NCBI RefSeq assembly: GCF_028274965.1
Contig: NZ_JAQCNO010000014.1
Span: 1-64,000 of the forward strand
Direction of reading: 5' to 3'
Length of the DNA stretch: 64,000 nucleotides
From: Natronomonas sp.
GTDB lineage: Archaea > Halobacteriota > Halobacteria > Halobacteriales > Haloarculaceae
Under the pieces are notes generated by a model. The model was not told the origin of the DNA. It searched no databases and was given only the letters and a program-made list of their open reading frames with translations. The position numbers and the translations under genes were made by a program. Shown one piece after another: positions 1 to 7,414 of the stretch (positions are counted from its first letter, which is position 1; the number at the start of each line of letters is the position of its first letter).

Positions 1-603
1 GTCGGTGTATTCGCCGGCGCGGAACACGTCCGTAGCGGTGTGTTCCCCGCCCTCGTCGATCAGATCGAACGCGAAATCGACGCGCCCGTCGATCGATCCA
101 CCGCCGACGCGTGTCTCCATCACGTCGGGCTCTTTTTTCGGCACGCTCGAAAGATCGCGCGGGACCGTATGGGTGATGACCCGCACGTCGGCGAGGACGC
201 CTCGATCGAGGGCCTCGCGGATTTTGCTTTCGGCGTCGCCGGACTGTTCTTCGGGTACGGAGAGCGCGCGACCGAGATCCTCGTGAACCTCGTCGGTCCA
301 GTACTCGGTCAGCGGCCGCTTTCCGTACGGTGTGTCTTCGTAAGCTCGAACGGCGACAGCCCGCATCGGTGGCGTCTCGACGACGGTCACCGGGACGGTC
401 TCCTCTTGACCCTCTCGGGGGGAGTTGGGCTCGTCGTTGATCGTCACGACGTGACTCATGCCCGCCTTATAGCCGGCAAAGCCCTGTAGCCCGGGCTGTC
501 CCTCGTCGCCCGGCCAGGAGTTGAAACGCGGTATCTCGCTGGCCGCACGGCTTCGGGGGCTAAAGCCCATCGAGCCTTTTCGTGGTCTGCTTGGTTGTGG
601 CAT
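1..603 (-). CDS. rpl3: 50S ribosomal protein L3 (uL3), N-terminal part, runs off the left edge
   Basis: Large-subunit ribosomal protein that binds 23S rRNA near the peptidyl-transferase centre. Reading the minus strand from ATG at 603 gives MPQPSRPRKGSMGFSPRSRA, then RFNSWPGDEGQPGLQGFAGY and a GYKAGMSHVVTI stretch, the hallmark N-terminus of archaeal uL3. 201 codons are present without a stop; archaeal L3 is about 335-340 residues, so roughly the last 135 residues lie outside the window. It follows the SPOUT methylase by 5 bp, the usual opening of the archaeal L3-L4-L23-L2 operon, so it is probably cotranscribed with that gene. No anomaly seen. Confidence 0.95.
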   Translation of the reverse strand, partial: MPQPSRPRKGSMGFSPRSRAASEIPRFNSWPGDEGQPGLQGFAGYKAGMSHVVTINDEPNSPREGQEETVPVTVVETPPMRAVAVRAYEDTPYGKRPLTEYWTDEVHEDLGRALSVPEEQSGDAESKIREALDRGVLADVRVITHTVPRDLSSVPKKEPDVMETRVGGGSIDGRVDFAFDLIDEGGEHTATDVFRAGEYTD

Positions 604-608
604 GTATC

Positions 609-1445
609 TCACTCCAGCGTGAGGGGCGCAAGCGTCGCGAACAGAGCCTCCTCCGTCCGGACGACCTCGCTACCCTGGTTCGGAACCGTATTGAGCCAAA
701 GGTCGAACCGCGCGTGCGGTTCGTCGCCGATCGTCTCCGCGCGAGGCTCACAGCCGAGTATCTCCGGCAGCCCCCGCTGGGGGGCGCCGAAGGCGACCGT
801 GAGACCGTCGCCGGCCGTCCGCTCGGCCAACTCGCCGAGCCGATCCACCGTCAACGCCTCGCCGAGCCGGGACGCGGCGATACGAACGCCGGCCTCGGAC
901 CGGGCGAGGGCGTCGTCGACGGCCGCGCGCTCGACGGCGAACCCCGGTGGGGGTTCGTCCACGAGCTTCGCGCGGACCGGCTCTCGCGAAGAGACCCTGA
1001 TGGTGACGTGTTCCCCGGCCGAGACCGCCATCGACGGCGGCACCGGCAGAGAGATCGGGTGTTGCAGTCCGCAATTGACCCGGACACGCCCGTCAGGTCC
1101 GACCTCGGTCACGATTCCCTGTCTTAACGACCCCGAACCGTTCGATCCGGAGCCGGTCTGTGTGCGGACGCGGAGCGGCGGCAGGATGCCGGCGTACTCC
1201 AGTTCGTCCCGCCTGTCCCAGACCGCCTTTCGGAGGTAGGGTGGCGTGGCCGCGTACCGCAACACGGCGTCGACGAACCCGTCGTCGAACCGCCCGTCGT
1301 CGCCCCCGGGATCGGGGAAGACGACGAGGCGGTCCACCCGGAAGATCGTCGCCGCGCGGGCGACGTAGCCGAGTTTGCGAGTCGCCTCGCGTTTGTCCTC
1401 GGCCTCCCGGGTCAGCGACGACGGCACGAGTACGCTTCGCGTCAT
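609..1445 (-). CDS. Putative SPOUT-family RNA methyltransferase (COG2106)
   Basis: 278 residues, matching the archaeal family of SPOUT (alpha/beta-knot) RNA methylases that is commonly encoded directly upstream of rpl3. The N-terminal half (about residues 1-75: MTRSVLVPSSLTREAEDKRE, then a TIFRVDRLVVFPDP core) is the first part of the knot domain. Residues about 100-165 (RQGIVTEVGPDGRVRVNCGL...) look like the OB-fold insertion typical of the family. The C-terminal part contains VAFGAPQRGLPEIL and the motif LNTVPNQGSEVVRTEEAL, where the SAM-binding knot lies. The RNA target is not known to me; proximity to L3 suggests rRNA (inference). A TATA-like TTTTAA lies on this strand near 1502-1507, leaving a leader of roughly 30 nt. 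Confidence 0.85.
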   Translation of the reverse strand: MTRSVLVPSSLTREAEDKREATRKLGYVARAATIFRVDRLVVFPDPGGDDGRFDDGFVDAVLRYAATPPYLRKAVWDRRDELEYAGILPPLRVRTQTGSGSNGSGSLRQGIVTEVGPDGRVRVNCGLQHPISLPVPPSMAVSAGEHVTIRVSSREPVRAKLVDEPPPGFAVERAAVDDALARSEAGVRIAASRLGEALTVDRLGELAERTAGDGLTVAFGAPQRGLPEILGCEPRAETIGDEPHARFDLWLNTVPNQGSEVVRTEEALFATLAPLTLE

Positions 1446-1641
1446 GCCGTAGCGCTTCCGCGTCCGTTCACGAGACTGTGACGATCATACCGAACCCACA
1501 GTTAAAAGTACCGCGGTATGCACCGGTCGTGGGCCGGGATGACAGGGCCGGGCGGGCGGCGCGCCCGCTCGGGAAACCGCCCGCGACCGGCGGTCCGCAA
1601 GCCTTTTGTTTGCCTCCGCGGTACGACCGGTTGCGAGGCGC

Positions 1642-1712
1642 GCGTCGGTAGTGTAGTGGTATCACGTGACCTTGCCATGGTCACAACCCGGGTTCAAATC
1701 CCGGCCGACGCA
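1642..1712 (+). tRNA. tRNA-Gly (anticodon GCC)
   Basis: A 71-nt cloverleaf with a 7-bp acceptor stem GCGTCGG/CCGACGC, discriminator A at 1712, D-arm GTGTAGTGGTATCAC, anticodon loop TTGCCAT in a GTGACC/GGTCAC stem, and T-arm CCCGGGTTCAAATCCCGG. The anticodon reads GCC, so it decodes GGC and GGU. CCA is not encoded. A TTTTGTTT element about 35-40 bp upstream may be the promoter. No intron. Confidence 0.97.
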
Positions 1713-1735
1713 CTCTCTGACGCCGTTTTTCGCTC

Positions 1736-3046
1736 TCATAGATCCGTTCGTGACACCGGAGTCCGCCCCGCTCGGGCGTCTGTCTCCGAGAGCAGCGCCT
1801 GCGCCGCGTTCCGGCCGCTTTCCATCGCGCCCTGTATCGACGACCACTCGGTGTAGTCGCCGGCGACGACGACCGGGCCGGCCGGCGCCTCAACGCCGGG
1901 GAGCTCCGCGCGAAACCCCGGCGGCTGGGCGAACTGCGCGAACTCGATCCGATCGGTGCCGACGCGCTCGAGGCCGCCGAAGTGGTTCTCGGGGAACCAC
2001 GCCTCAAGCGCCTCCCGGACCGTCTCGGTCAGGGCGTCCGCGGAGGCGTCCGGCGAGCCGAGGAAGGTCGCACTCAGCAGCTGTCGGCCCTCGGGCGCGT
2101 ACTCCGGCGCGGCGGCGCTCATCGGCGCAACGGTGTTCGGGCGGTCGTCGGCGGCGTTCAGGACGATCCGCGACCCGGTGTCGAGGGACTGATGGGCCGG
2201 AAGCGAGCAGTGAAGCGTCGTACAGCCCCTGGCGTCCGTCGGCGTCCGGACGCCACAGAGGTCGGCGGCGGTCGCCGGATCGGTCGCGACGACGGCGGCG
2301 TCCGGCGAGCGGTCGCCGTCCTCGGTCTCGACGGTGAGGCCGCCCTCGGGATCGACGTCGGTGACGGCGACGCCGGTTTCGACGCTCGCGCCGGCCTCTG
2401 TGGCCCGATCGCGGAGTTGTGCCGGGATCGCGGCCATGCCGTCGGCGGGGACGACCGTCTCGCCGGCCGAGAGCATCCGGAAGGTGTACTCGAAGACCGA
2501 CCGGGACGTGCCGAGCGAGCGATCGAGCGTGATCCCGCCGTAGAACGGCTCCGCGAAGCGCTCGACGAAGGCCGTCGAGAACCCCCGGGAGGCGAGGTAC
2601 TCCCGGATCGTCGCCTCGGGGCGGTCCTCGGCGTCGCCATCGAGGATGCCCTCGACGTCGCGGCCGAGCAGTTCGCGCTGGAGCGCGAACAGACGGAGCT
2701 TGTCGGCCGTCCGGACGTCGCGGTTCAGAAGCGTCGGGAGGGCGGCGCTCGGGTCGCCGAGCGGGTCGGCGAGCGTCGAGCGGTGGTCCGGCCACGCGAT
2801 GGTCGCCCCGGGCGCGAACGCCCGCAGGTCGAGGGCGTCGTAGTCGAGTTCCCGCCGCGCGGCCGGGTACGCGGTGAAAAGCACCTGGAACCCGCGATCG
2901 AGGGTGAACCCGTCGACGGTTCGCGTTCGGACGCGCCCGCCGACCCGGTCGCGGCGCTCGAGTAGTTCGACTTCGGCGCCGGCCCCCGCGAGGTGCCGGG
3001 CGGCGACCAATCCGGCGAGGCCGCCGCCGGCGACGACGACGTGCAT
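1736..3046 (-). CDS. FAD-dependent amine oxidase / protoporphyrinogen-oxidase-like oxidoreductase
   Basis: 436 residues with an N-terminal Rossmann dinucleotide motif (MHVVVAGGGLAGLVAARHLA), the ELLERRDRVGGRVRTR segment that follows the FAD-binding fingerprint in flavin amine oxidases, and a C-terminal FAD motif VVVAGDYTEWSSIQGAMESG typical of the NAD(P)-binding-like amine-oxidase/phytoene-desaturase superfamily. The substrate cannot be read from sequence; haloarchaea carry several such paralogues next to carotenoid genes, but none are here. A weak TATA-like TTTGT lies about 26 bp upstream of the ATG, consistent with a leaderless transcript. It converges on tRNA-Gly with a 23-bp gap. Confidence 0.85.
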   Translation of the reverse strand: MHVVVAGGGLAGLVAARHLAGAGAEVELLERRDRVGGRVRTRTVDGFTLDRGFQVLFTAYPAARRELDYDALDLRAFAPGATIAWPDHRSTLADPLGDPSAALPTLLNRDVRTADKLRLFALQRELLGRDVEGILDGDAEDRPEATIREYLASRGFSTAFVERFAEPFYGGITLDRSLGTSRSVFEYTFRMLSAGETVVPADGMAAIPAQLRDRATEAGASVETGVAVTDVDPEGGLTVETEDGDRSPDAAVVATDPATAADLCGVRTPTDARGCTTLHCSLPAHQSLDTGSRIVLNAADDRPNTVAPMSAAAPEYAPEGRQLLSATFLGSPDASADALTETVREALEAWFPENHFGGLERVGTDRIEFAQFAQPPGFRAELPGVEAPAGPVVVAGDYTEWSSIQGAMESGRNAAQALLSETDARAGRTPVSRTDL

Positions 3047-3118
3047 ACCCCGGGTTCGGTCGGGACGGACAAACCGGTTTCCGTCCGCGATCGCGTCCGG
3101 CGGGAGGCCGACGTGGGA

Positions 3119-3127
3119 GTTATATCC
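3119..3127 (+). promoter_or_regulatory. TATA element of the 58-residue membrane protein
   Basis: GTTATATCC is centred about 25 bp before the ATG at 3148, the haloarchaeal spacing for a leaderless transcript. It supports the reality of this very short gene. Confidence 0.6.
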
Positions 3128-3147
3128 GGCCCGCCCATACGACTGGT

Positions 3148-3324
3148 ATGGGATTCGGAAAGCACCTGACGAACGGAGTGGTTTCGCTCGCGATCAGCGT
3201 CGCAGTCACCGTCGCCATGGCCGACGACGGCGACGGGCCGTGGGACCTGACCGAGGTCGCGCTTTCGGTCGCCGTCTCGGCGTTTCTCTCGGGCTTTTTC
3301 ACCAGTTACTTTGCCGAGCGGTGA
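3148..3324 (+). CDS. Small two-helix membrane protein, unknown function
   Basis: A 58-residue protein starting MGFGKHLTNGVVSLAISVAV and ending FFTSYFAER. Two hydrophobic stretches (about residues 10-24 and 36-54) are separated by an acidic loop with ADDGDGPWDL, so it should form a helical hairpin in the membrane. Support for translation: a good TATA box 25 bp upstream, haloarchaeal codon use with G/C third positions, and a clean stop. It sits between a divergent flavoenzyme gene and the threonine-synthase-like gene, with nothing to link it functionally to either. I recognise no family. Confidence 0.7.
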   Translation: MGFGKHLTNGVVSLAISVAVTVAMADDGDGPWDLTEVALSVAVSAFLSGFFTSYFAER

Positions 3325-3417
3325 CCCGGTCGTCGGCGCGGTCCGGCCCCTCATCGGGCGGATCCGTCGACGGCCGCGAAGGACAGGGCTTTGCCACCGG
3401 CGATCGAACGGTCGGGC

Positions 3418-4596
3418 ATGACGAACTTCGAGGGGTTTCGCTGTACCGACTGCGGAGCGACGGTCACGGACGACGGCGCGACGCGCTGTCCGGAGTGTGC
3501 GGGATCGCTCGACGCGAGGTACGATCTCGGGTCGGTCGACATCGATCCGGCGGCGCTCGCCGGTCGGTCCGGCGGCTGGAAGCACCGCGAGTTGCTCCCG
3601 TTCGTCCCGGAGGGGATCGGCGAGGGTCAGACCCCGCTCGTCGAGGCCCCGCGGTTGGCCGAGGAGCTGGGCGTCGGCCGCGTGCTGATCAAAAACGAGG
3701 CGCACAACCCCACGGGGACGCTCACCGATCGAGGGCTGGCGCTGGTCGCCGAGGCGGCCGTCCGGGCCGACGCGGACACGCTCGCGCTGCCGACGACCGG
3801 TGACGGCGGCCAGTCGGCGGCCGCGTACGCCGCCAGGGCCGGGCTGCTCTCGCGGTCGTTCGTCCCGAGCCGGGCGACGTTCATCAACAAGGCGATGATA
3901 AACGTCCACGGCGGCGACATGCACGTCGTCGAGGGTCGCTTCGACGACGCCAGGGAGGCCTACGAGACAAAACGGGAGTCGATGCCGGCCGCCGAGTCCG
4001 AGGCGTGGTTCCCCGCGGGGCCGTTCGCGTCGCCGTTCCGTCACGAGGCCGCGAAGCCGGTCTACTACGAGATCGCGGAGGAGCTCGGCTGGGAGGCCCC
4101 CGACGCCGTGGTCGTCCCCGTCGGACACGGCGCGACGCTCGCCGGGGTCTGGAAGGGCGCCCGGGAGTTCGCCGAGACCGGACTCGTCGCCGAAACGCCG
4201 CGGCTGTACGCCGCCCAGCCCGACGGCTGTGCGCCCGTCGTCGAGGCGCTTGAGGCCGGCGGTGACCCCGAGCCCTGGGAGGTCCCCGACACCGTCGTCG
4301 GGAGCCTCGAGATCCCCGATCCGGCCGGCGGGCTCCCCGCCGCGGAGGCCGTTCGGGCGAGCGGCGGCGACGGGGTCGCTGTCGACGATCAGGACCTCCT
4401 CGACAGCGCCGCGACGATCGCCCAACACGAGGGCCTCGAGGTGTCGGTCGCCTGCGGGACGGCCGCCGCCGGCGCGTGGGATCTCGCCGACGACGGCGCC
4501 TTCGACGGCGACGAGACGGTCGTCGTCCTCAACACCGCGACCGGGAACAAGGACGCCGACATCGTTCGGAGCCGGCTGATGAGCCAGGGGATCTGA
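3418..4596 (+). CDS. Threonine-synthase-like protein lacking the PLP lysine
   Basis: 392 residues with the layout of archaeal threonine synthase: an N-terminal zinc ribbon (C9, C12, C24, C27) and a type-II PLP-enzyme fold. However, the motif that normally reads NPTG-S/T-F-K-DRG reads NPTGTLTDRG (residues 97-106), so the lysine that forms the Schiff base with PLP is Thr103. The following S/TGN loop is altered to TTGDGG (126-131), and the phosphate-binding loop reads GHGATLAGVWKG. Canonical threonine synthase activity is therefore unlikely; a ligand-binding, regulatory or different lyase role is possible. The start at 3418 (MTNFEGFRCTDCG) is preferred over in-frame ATG 3391 because family members begin just before the zinc ribbon. 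Confidence 0.85.
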   Translation: MTNFEGFRCTDCGATVTDDGATRCPECAGSLDARYDLGSVDIDPAALAGRSGGWKHRELLPFVPEGIGEGQTPLVEAPRLAEELGVGRVLIKNEAHNPTGTLTDRGLALVAEAAVRADADTLALPTTGDGGQSAAAYAARAGLLSRSFVPSRATFINKAMINVHGGDMHVVEGRFDDAREAYETKRESMPAAESEAWFPAGPFASPFRHEAAKPVYYEIAEELGWEAPDAVVVPVGHGATLAGVWKGAREFAETGLVAETPRLYAAQPDGCAPVVEALEAGGDPEPWEVPDTVVGSLEIPDPAGGLPAAEAVRASGGDGVAVDDQDLLDSAATIAQHEGLEVSVACGTAAAGAWDLADDGAFDGDETVVVLNTATGNKDADIVRSRLMSQGI

Positions 4597-4641
4597 TCGG
4601 CCGCGCCACGCTTTTGTGTCGCTACCCGGAACCACCAGCCG

Positions 4642-5298
4642 ATGACGCTTCTGACGACCCTTGTCGCGGGGGTGCTCTTCGGGTTCGCCCTCGCCGCGCC
4701 GCCGGGGCCGATGAACGCCATCATCGCCGAGGAGTCCGTCCTCCGGGGGTGGGCGGCCGGGTTCAAGGCCGGCCTCGGCGCGATGACCGCCGACGTCGTC
4801 TTCTTTCTGCTGTCGCTGGGCGGCGTCGTCGCGTTCGTCCGGGACCTGCCGCGGGTCCGGGACGCGATGTTCTTCCTTGGCGGGCTGTTGATGCTGTATT
4901 TCGCCTACGGCGCGGTCGTCGGGACCGGAGGGGGGTTTCGGGGCGATGCGACCCCCGACAGCCGGGGGTTCTCGAAGGCGTTCGCGCTCTCGGTGACGAA
5001 CCCGTACCAGATCCTCTTTTGGCTCACCGCCGGCGTCGGGCTGTTGACGCCCGGTCGCGTGGACGTGTTGGCGTACGCGAGCGGGTCGCTTTCGGGTCTC
5101 GTCGTCGTCGAAACCGGACACCCGGCGCTCGTGGTCGGCCTCTTCGGCGGCGTCTCGGCGTGGATCGTCGGGTTCCCCGCGACGCTCGCGGCCGCCGAGT
5201 CGCGGATGGAGTCGTTCGCCCCCGCCGTCGCCTACGGGAGCGCGGCCGTTCTCGCGGGGTTCGGCGTGTACTTTCTCGCGGGCGTGCTGTTACCGTGA
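4642..5298 (+). CDS. LysE-family translocator
   Basis: 218 residues, almost entirely hydrophobic, with about six membrane helices. The N-terminus MTLLTTLVAGVLFGFALAAP followed by PPGPMNAIIAEE matches the conserved PGP segment of LysE/RhtB amino-acid exporters, and AFALSVTNPYQILFW is the matching second-half motif (TNP). Probable role is export of an amino acid or related small solute across the cytoplasmic membrane; specificity is unknown. A CTTTTGTG element about 29 bp before the ATG is a likely promoter. Its 3' end overlaps that of the convergent HD-domain gene by 9 bp. Confidence 0.82.
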   Translation: MTLLTTLVAGVLFGFALAAPPGPMNAIIAEESVLRGWAAGFKAGLGAMTADVVFFLLSLGGVVAFVRDLPRVRDAMFFLGGLLMLYFAYGAVVGTGGGFRGDATPDSRGFSKAFALSVTNPYQILFWLTAGVGLLTPGRVDVLAYASGSLSGLVVVETGHPALVVGLFGGVSAWIVGFPATLAAAESRMESFAPAVAYGSAAVLAGFGVYFLAGVLLP

Positions 5299-5982
5299 TC
5301 CCGGCTCGAAGGCGTCCATGCCGGCGATCTCGTCCTCAAGCCACTCCTTGAACCACCGGACGCGCTTGAGTCGCTGGTGGGCGATGCTCTCGGCGGTGTC
5401 GGAGCGGACCCGCGAGACGGCGTCCTCGCCGCGTTCGAGGACGCGCCCGATCATCTCGTTTGCGTCCATGTGCGTTCGGGACTCGTACCCCATCCGGAGG
5501 ATCATGAGCGTCACCCCGTTCGCGCCGACCTTATCGAGGAGATCGGCCTCCATGAGACACCGGGTCTCGAGCGGCACGTCGTCGAGGTCGCCCTCGTAGG
5601 AGTGCTCGGCGACGGCGGCACAGACCTGCTCGATGAACGAATCCGGGTGGTCGGTCCGCGAGCGGAGGTACTCGCGGGCGACGCGGGCCCCGGCGTCGGC
5701 GTGGGCGTCCTGTTCGGCCTCGAGTTTCGCGATGTCGTGAAAGAGGGCGGCGACGCGGGTGACATCGACGTTCGCGCCCTCATCGGCGGCGATCTCGGCG
5801 GCGAGTTCGGTGACGTTGAGGACGTGGTTGTACCGGTAAGCGGCCGAATGCCACGGGTACCACCGCATCCGGCCCCCCTCGGTTTCGCTCTCGACGCTGG
5901 CTGCGAGGTAGTCGTGGACGAACCGCTTGATTTCCTCGATCTCCGCCTCGGAGACGGGCGATTCCCTTATTTCGACGCCCAT
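5290..5982 (-). CDS. HD-domain hydrolase
   Basis: 230 residues with metal-dependent HD phosphohydrolase motifs in order: H in YRYNHVLNVTELA, the HD pair in ALFHDIAKLEAEQDAHADAG, H in VAEHSYEGD, and a late D in MEADLLDKVGANG. These proteins cleave phosphomonoesters or diesters of nucleotides; the substrate is not evident. The start at 5982 is set by a strong Shine-Dalgarno (GGAGGTG, ending 6 nt before the ATG), an exception in this mostly leaderless neighbourhood; an in-frame ATG at 6048 would add 22 residues of non-conserved sequence and is rejected. Converges on lysE with a 9-bp overlap. Confidence 0.85.
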   Translation of the reverse strand: MGVEIRESPVSEAEIEEIKRFVHDYLAASVESETEGGRMRWYPWHSAAYRYNHVLNVTELAAEIAADEGANVDVTRVAALFHDIAKLEAEQDAHADAGARVAREYLRSRTDHPDSFIEQVCAAVAEHSYEGDLDDVPLETRCLMEADLLDKVGANGVTLMILRMGYESRTHMDANEMIGRVLERGEDAVSRVRSDTAESIAHQRLKRVRWFKEWLEDEIAGMDAFEPGSR

Positions 5983-6123
5983 GTATCCACCTCCGAAGTG
6001 TGAGTGAGTTGCACGGTGATCATCTTGCTGCGAAACACGTCGGTTCAACTCTTTAGGTTTACGACACGGAGCGGTACGCCCCGCGCTCCGGGGGGACAGG
6101 CGGCGGATCGGCCGCCGCCGGCC

Positions 6124-7254
6124 TCAGGGCGATCGGAGCGGGGCGACGTCGTCGGCGCGTCCCGACGTCGCCGCCTCGAGGTCCGAAACGGCGGCGTCGA
6201 CGACCTCCTCGGGCGTCACGGCGGCGTTCGTCCACGCCGGCAGACGGGTGTCCGCCCCGGGCGGTTCGATGGCGTCGGCGTACGTTCCGATCTGCTCCCG
6301 TTCGCCGCTGCGGTCGTACTCCAGGCCGTTGAACGCGGCGTCGAGGGCGTAGGCGTCGACGAGCCGCTCCGCGCCCCTCCGGTAGCGGTCGGCGACCGTC
6401 GCGTAGTCCGGGTCGAGCCCGTTCTCCTCGACGGCCCGAAACAGCGCCGCCGCGACCTGTCGGGACATCTCCGAGAGCCCGCTCGGTCCCGAGACGGAGC
6501 GGTGATCGTGCTCGTGGACGCCGAGGTCGACCTGGGCGGTCCCGTCGGCGCCGGCGAGCCGGAAGGCCTCCCCGAGCGTGCCGACTTCGAGCCCCCAGCC
6601 CCGCTGCATCCGGACCCTCTCTGCGGTGCGGCCGGTCAGGGCGAACTCGCCGGCGAGCGCGTACCGGAACGCGCCAAGAAACCCGAGAACGGCCGCCTCG
6701 CTCGCCCGGGACAGCGCGTCGATAAGCGGGCGGTACAGCAGCCGGAACAGCCGGCCGTACAGCCGGTCGTTCTCGACGCGGGCGTAGTAGCCCTTCGAGA
6801 ACGACATCCCCTGCGCCAGCGGAAAGAGCAGTTTCGGCACGTGTCGCTCGTCGTAGGTCTTCGCGTCGGCGTCGTGGACGACGACGTACTCGCTTTGGGC
6901 CGCGATCCCGAAGGCGAGCCACACGTCCCGTCCCTTCCCCCGCGCCCCGTCGAGTCCGGCCGAGGAGAGAAGCGATCCGAGACGGTCCCCGTCGCACCAC
7001 AGGACCTCCAGCGAGAGATCGAACTCCGAGAGCCACTCGATGACGGCGTCGATGCGGTCGGCTGACGCGCGGAGCGGGACGACGACCCGCCCGGGATCGA
7101 CCGTCTCGAGCGCCGAGAGCACCCGTTCTGCGGCCAGGCCGGCGTGTTCGCGTTCTGTCATCGGGACCACGACGGCCGCCTCGTCCGTCGGCGCGCTCGG
7201 CCGGGCGTCGCCGAAGTCGTGAAGCGTCGTCACGCGCTCCTGTACGTATTCCAT
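6124..7254 (-). CDS. GT81-type glycosyltransferase (glucosyl-3-phosphoglycerate synthase-like)
   Basis: 376 residues resembling GpgS/MpgS retaining glycosyltransferases that move a hexose from a nucleotide sugar to 3-phosphoglycerate. Key segments: a GT-A fold start (AAVVVPMTEREH), GKGRDVWLAFGIAAQSEYVV leading to the DxD-like VVHDADAKTYD, then HVPKLLFPLAQGM and FSKGYYAR, which align with the PKL...KGFY motif of GpgS. A GWGLEVGTLGEA loop follows, also family-typical. No phosphatase partner (GpgP) is adjacent, so whether the product is glucosylglycerate is uncertain. Monocistronic by spacing (160 bp to the SDR gene behind it, 141 bp to the HD gene ahead). Confidence 0.8.
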   Translation of the reverse strand: MEYVQERVTTLHDFGDARPSAPTDEAAVVVPMTEREHAGLAAERVLSALETVDPGRVVVPLRASADRIDAVIEWLSEFDLSLEVLWCDGDRLGSLLSSAGLDGARGKGRDVWLAFGIAAQSEYVVVHDADAKTYDERHVPKLLFPLAQGMSFSKGYYARVENDRLYGRLFRLLYRPLIDALSRASEAAVLGFLGAFRYALAGEFALTGRTAERVRMQRGWGLEVGTLGEAFRLAGADGTAQVDLGVHEHDHRSVSGPSGLSEMSRQVAAALFRAVEENGLDPDYATVADRYRRGAERLVDAYALDAAFNGLEYDRSGEREQIGTYADAIEPPGADTRLPAWTNAAVTPEEVVDAAVSDLEAATSGRADDVAPLRSP

Positions 7255-7414
7255 CTACCGTCCTGAGGGGCGGCGCGTCGAAAAAGACCCGGCTTCCGGC
7301 ATCGTCTACGCGGCGCCAATAGCGGGGAAGTCCCGGCCGCACGCCCCGGCCGCCCGGTTCGGAGGCCGACGGCGACGCCGGGGGACGCGCCGTCGTTTCG
7401 GGGGCGGACTACGC

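Noticed and set aside
1446-1641. A possible gene in the 196-bp gap between the SPOUT gene and tRNA-Gly
   Set aside because: Small frames there have no conserved features; the gap holds promoter-like A/T patches only.
2725-5121. A 798-codon open frame on the minus strand
   Set aside because: It lies antisense to the flavoenzyme frame, the threonine-synthase-like and LysE genes, is Arg/Pro-rich with low-complexity composition, and is explained by the GC-rich third codon positions of the true genes.
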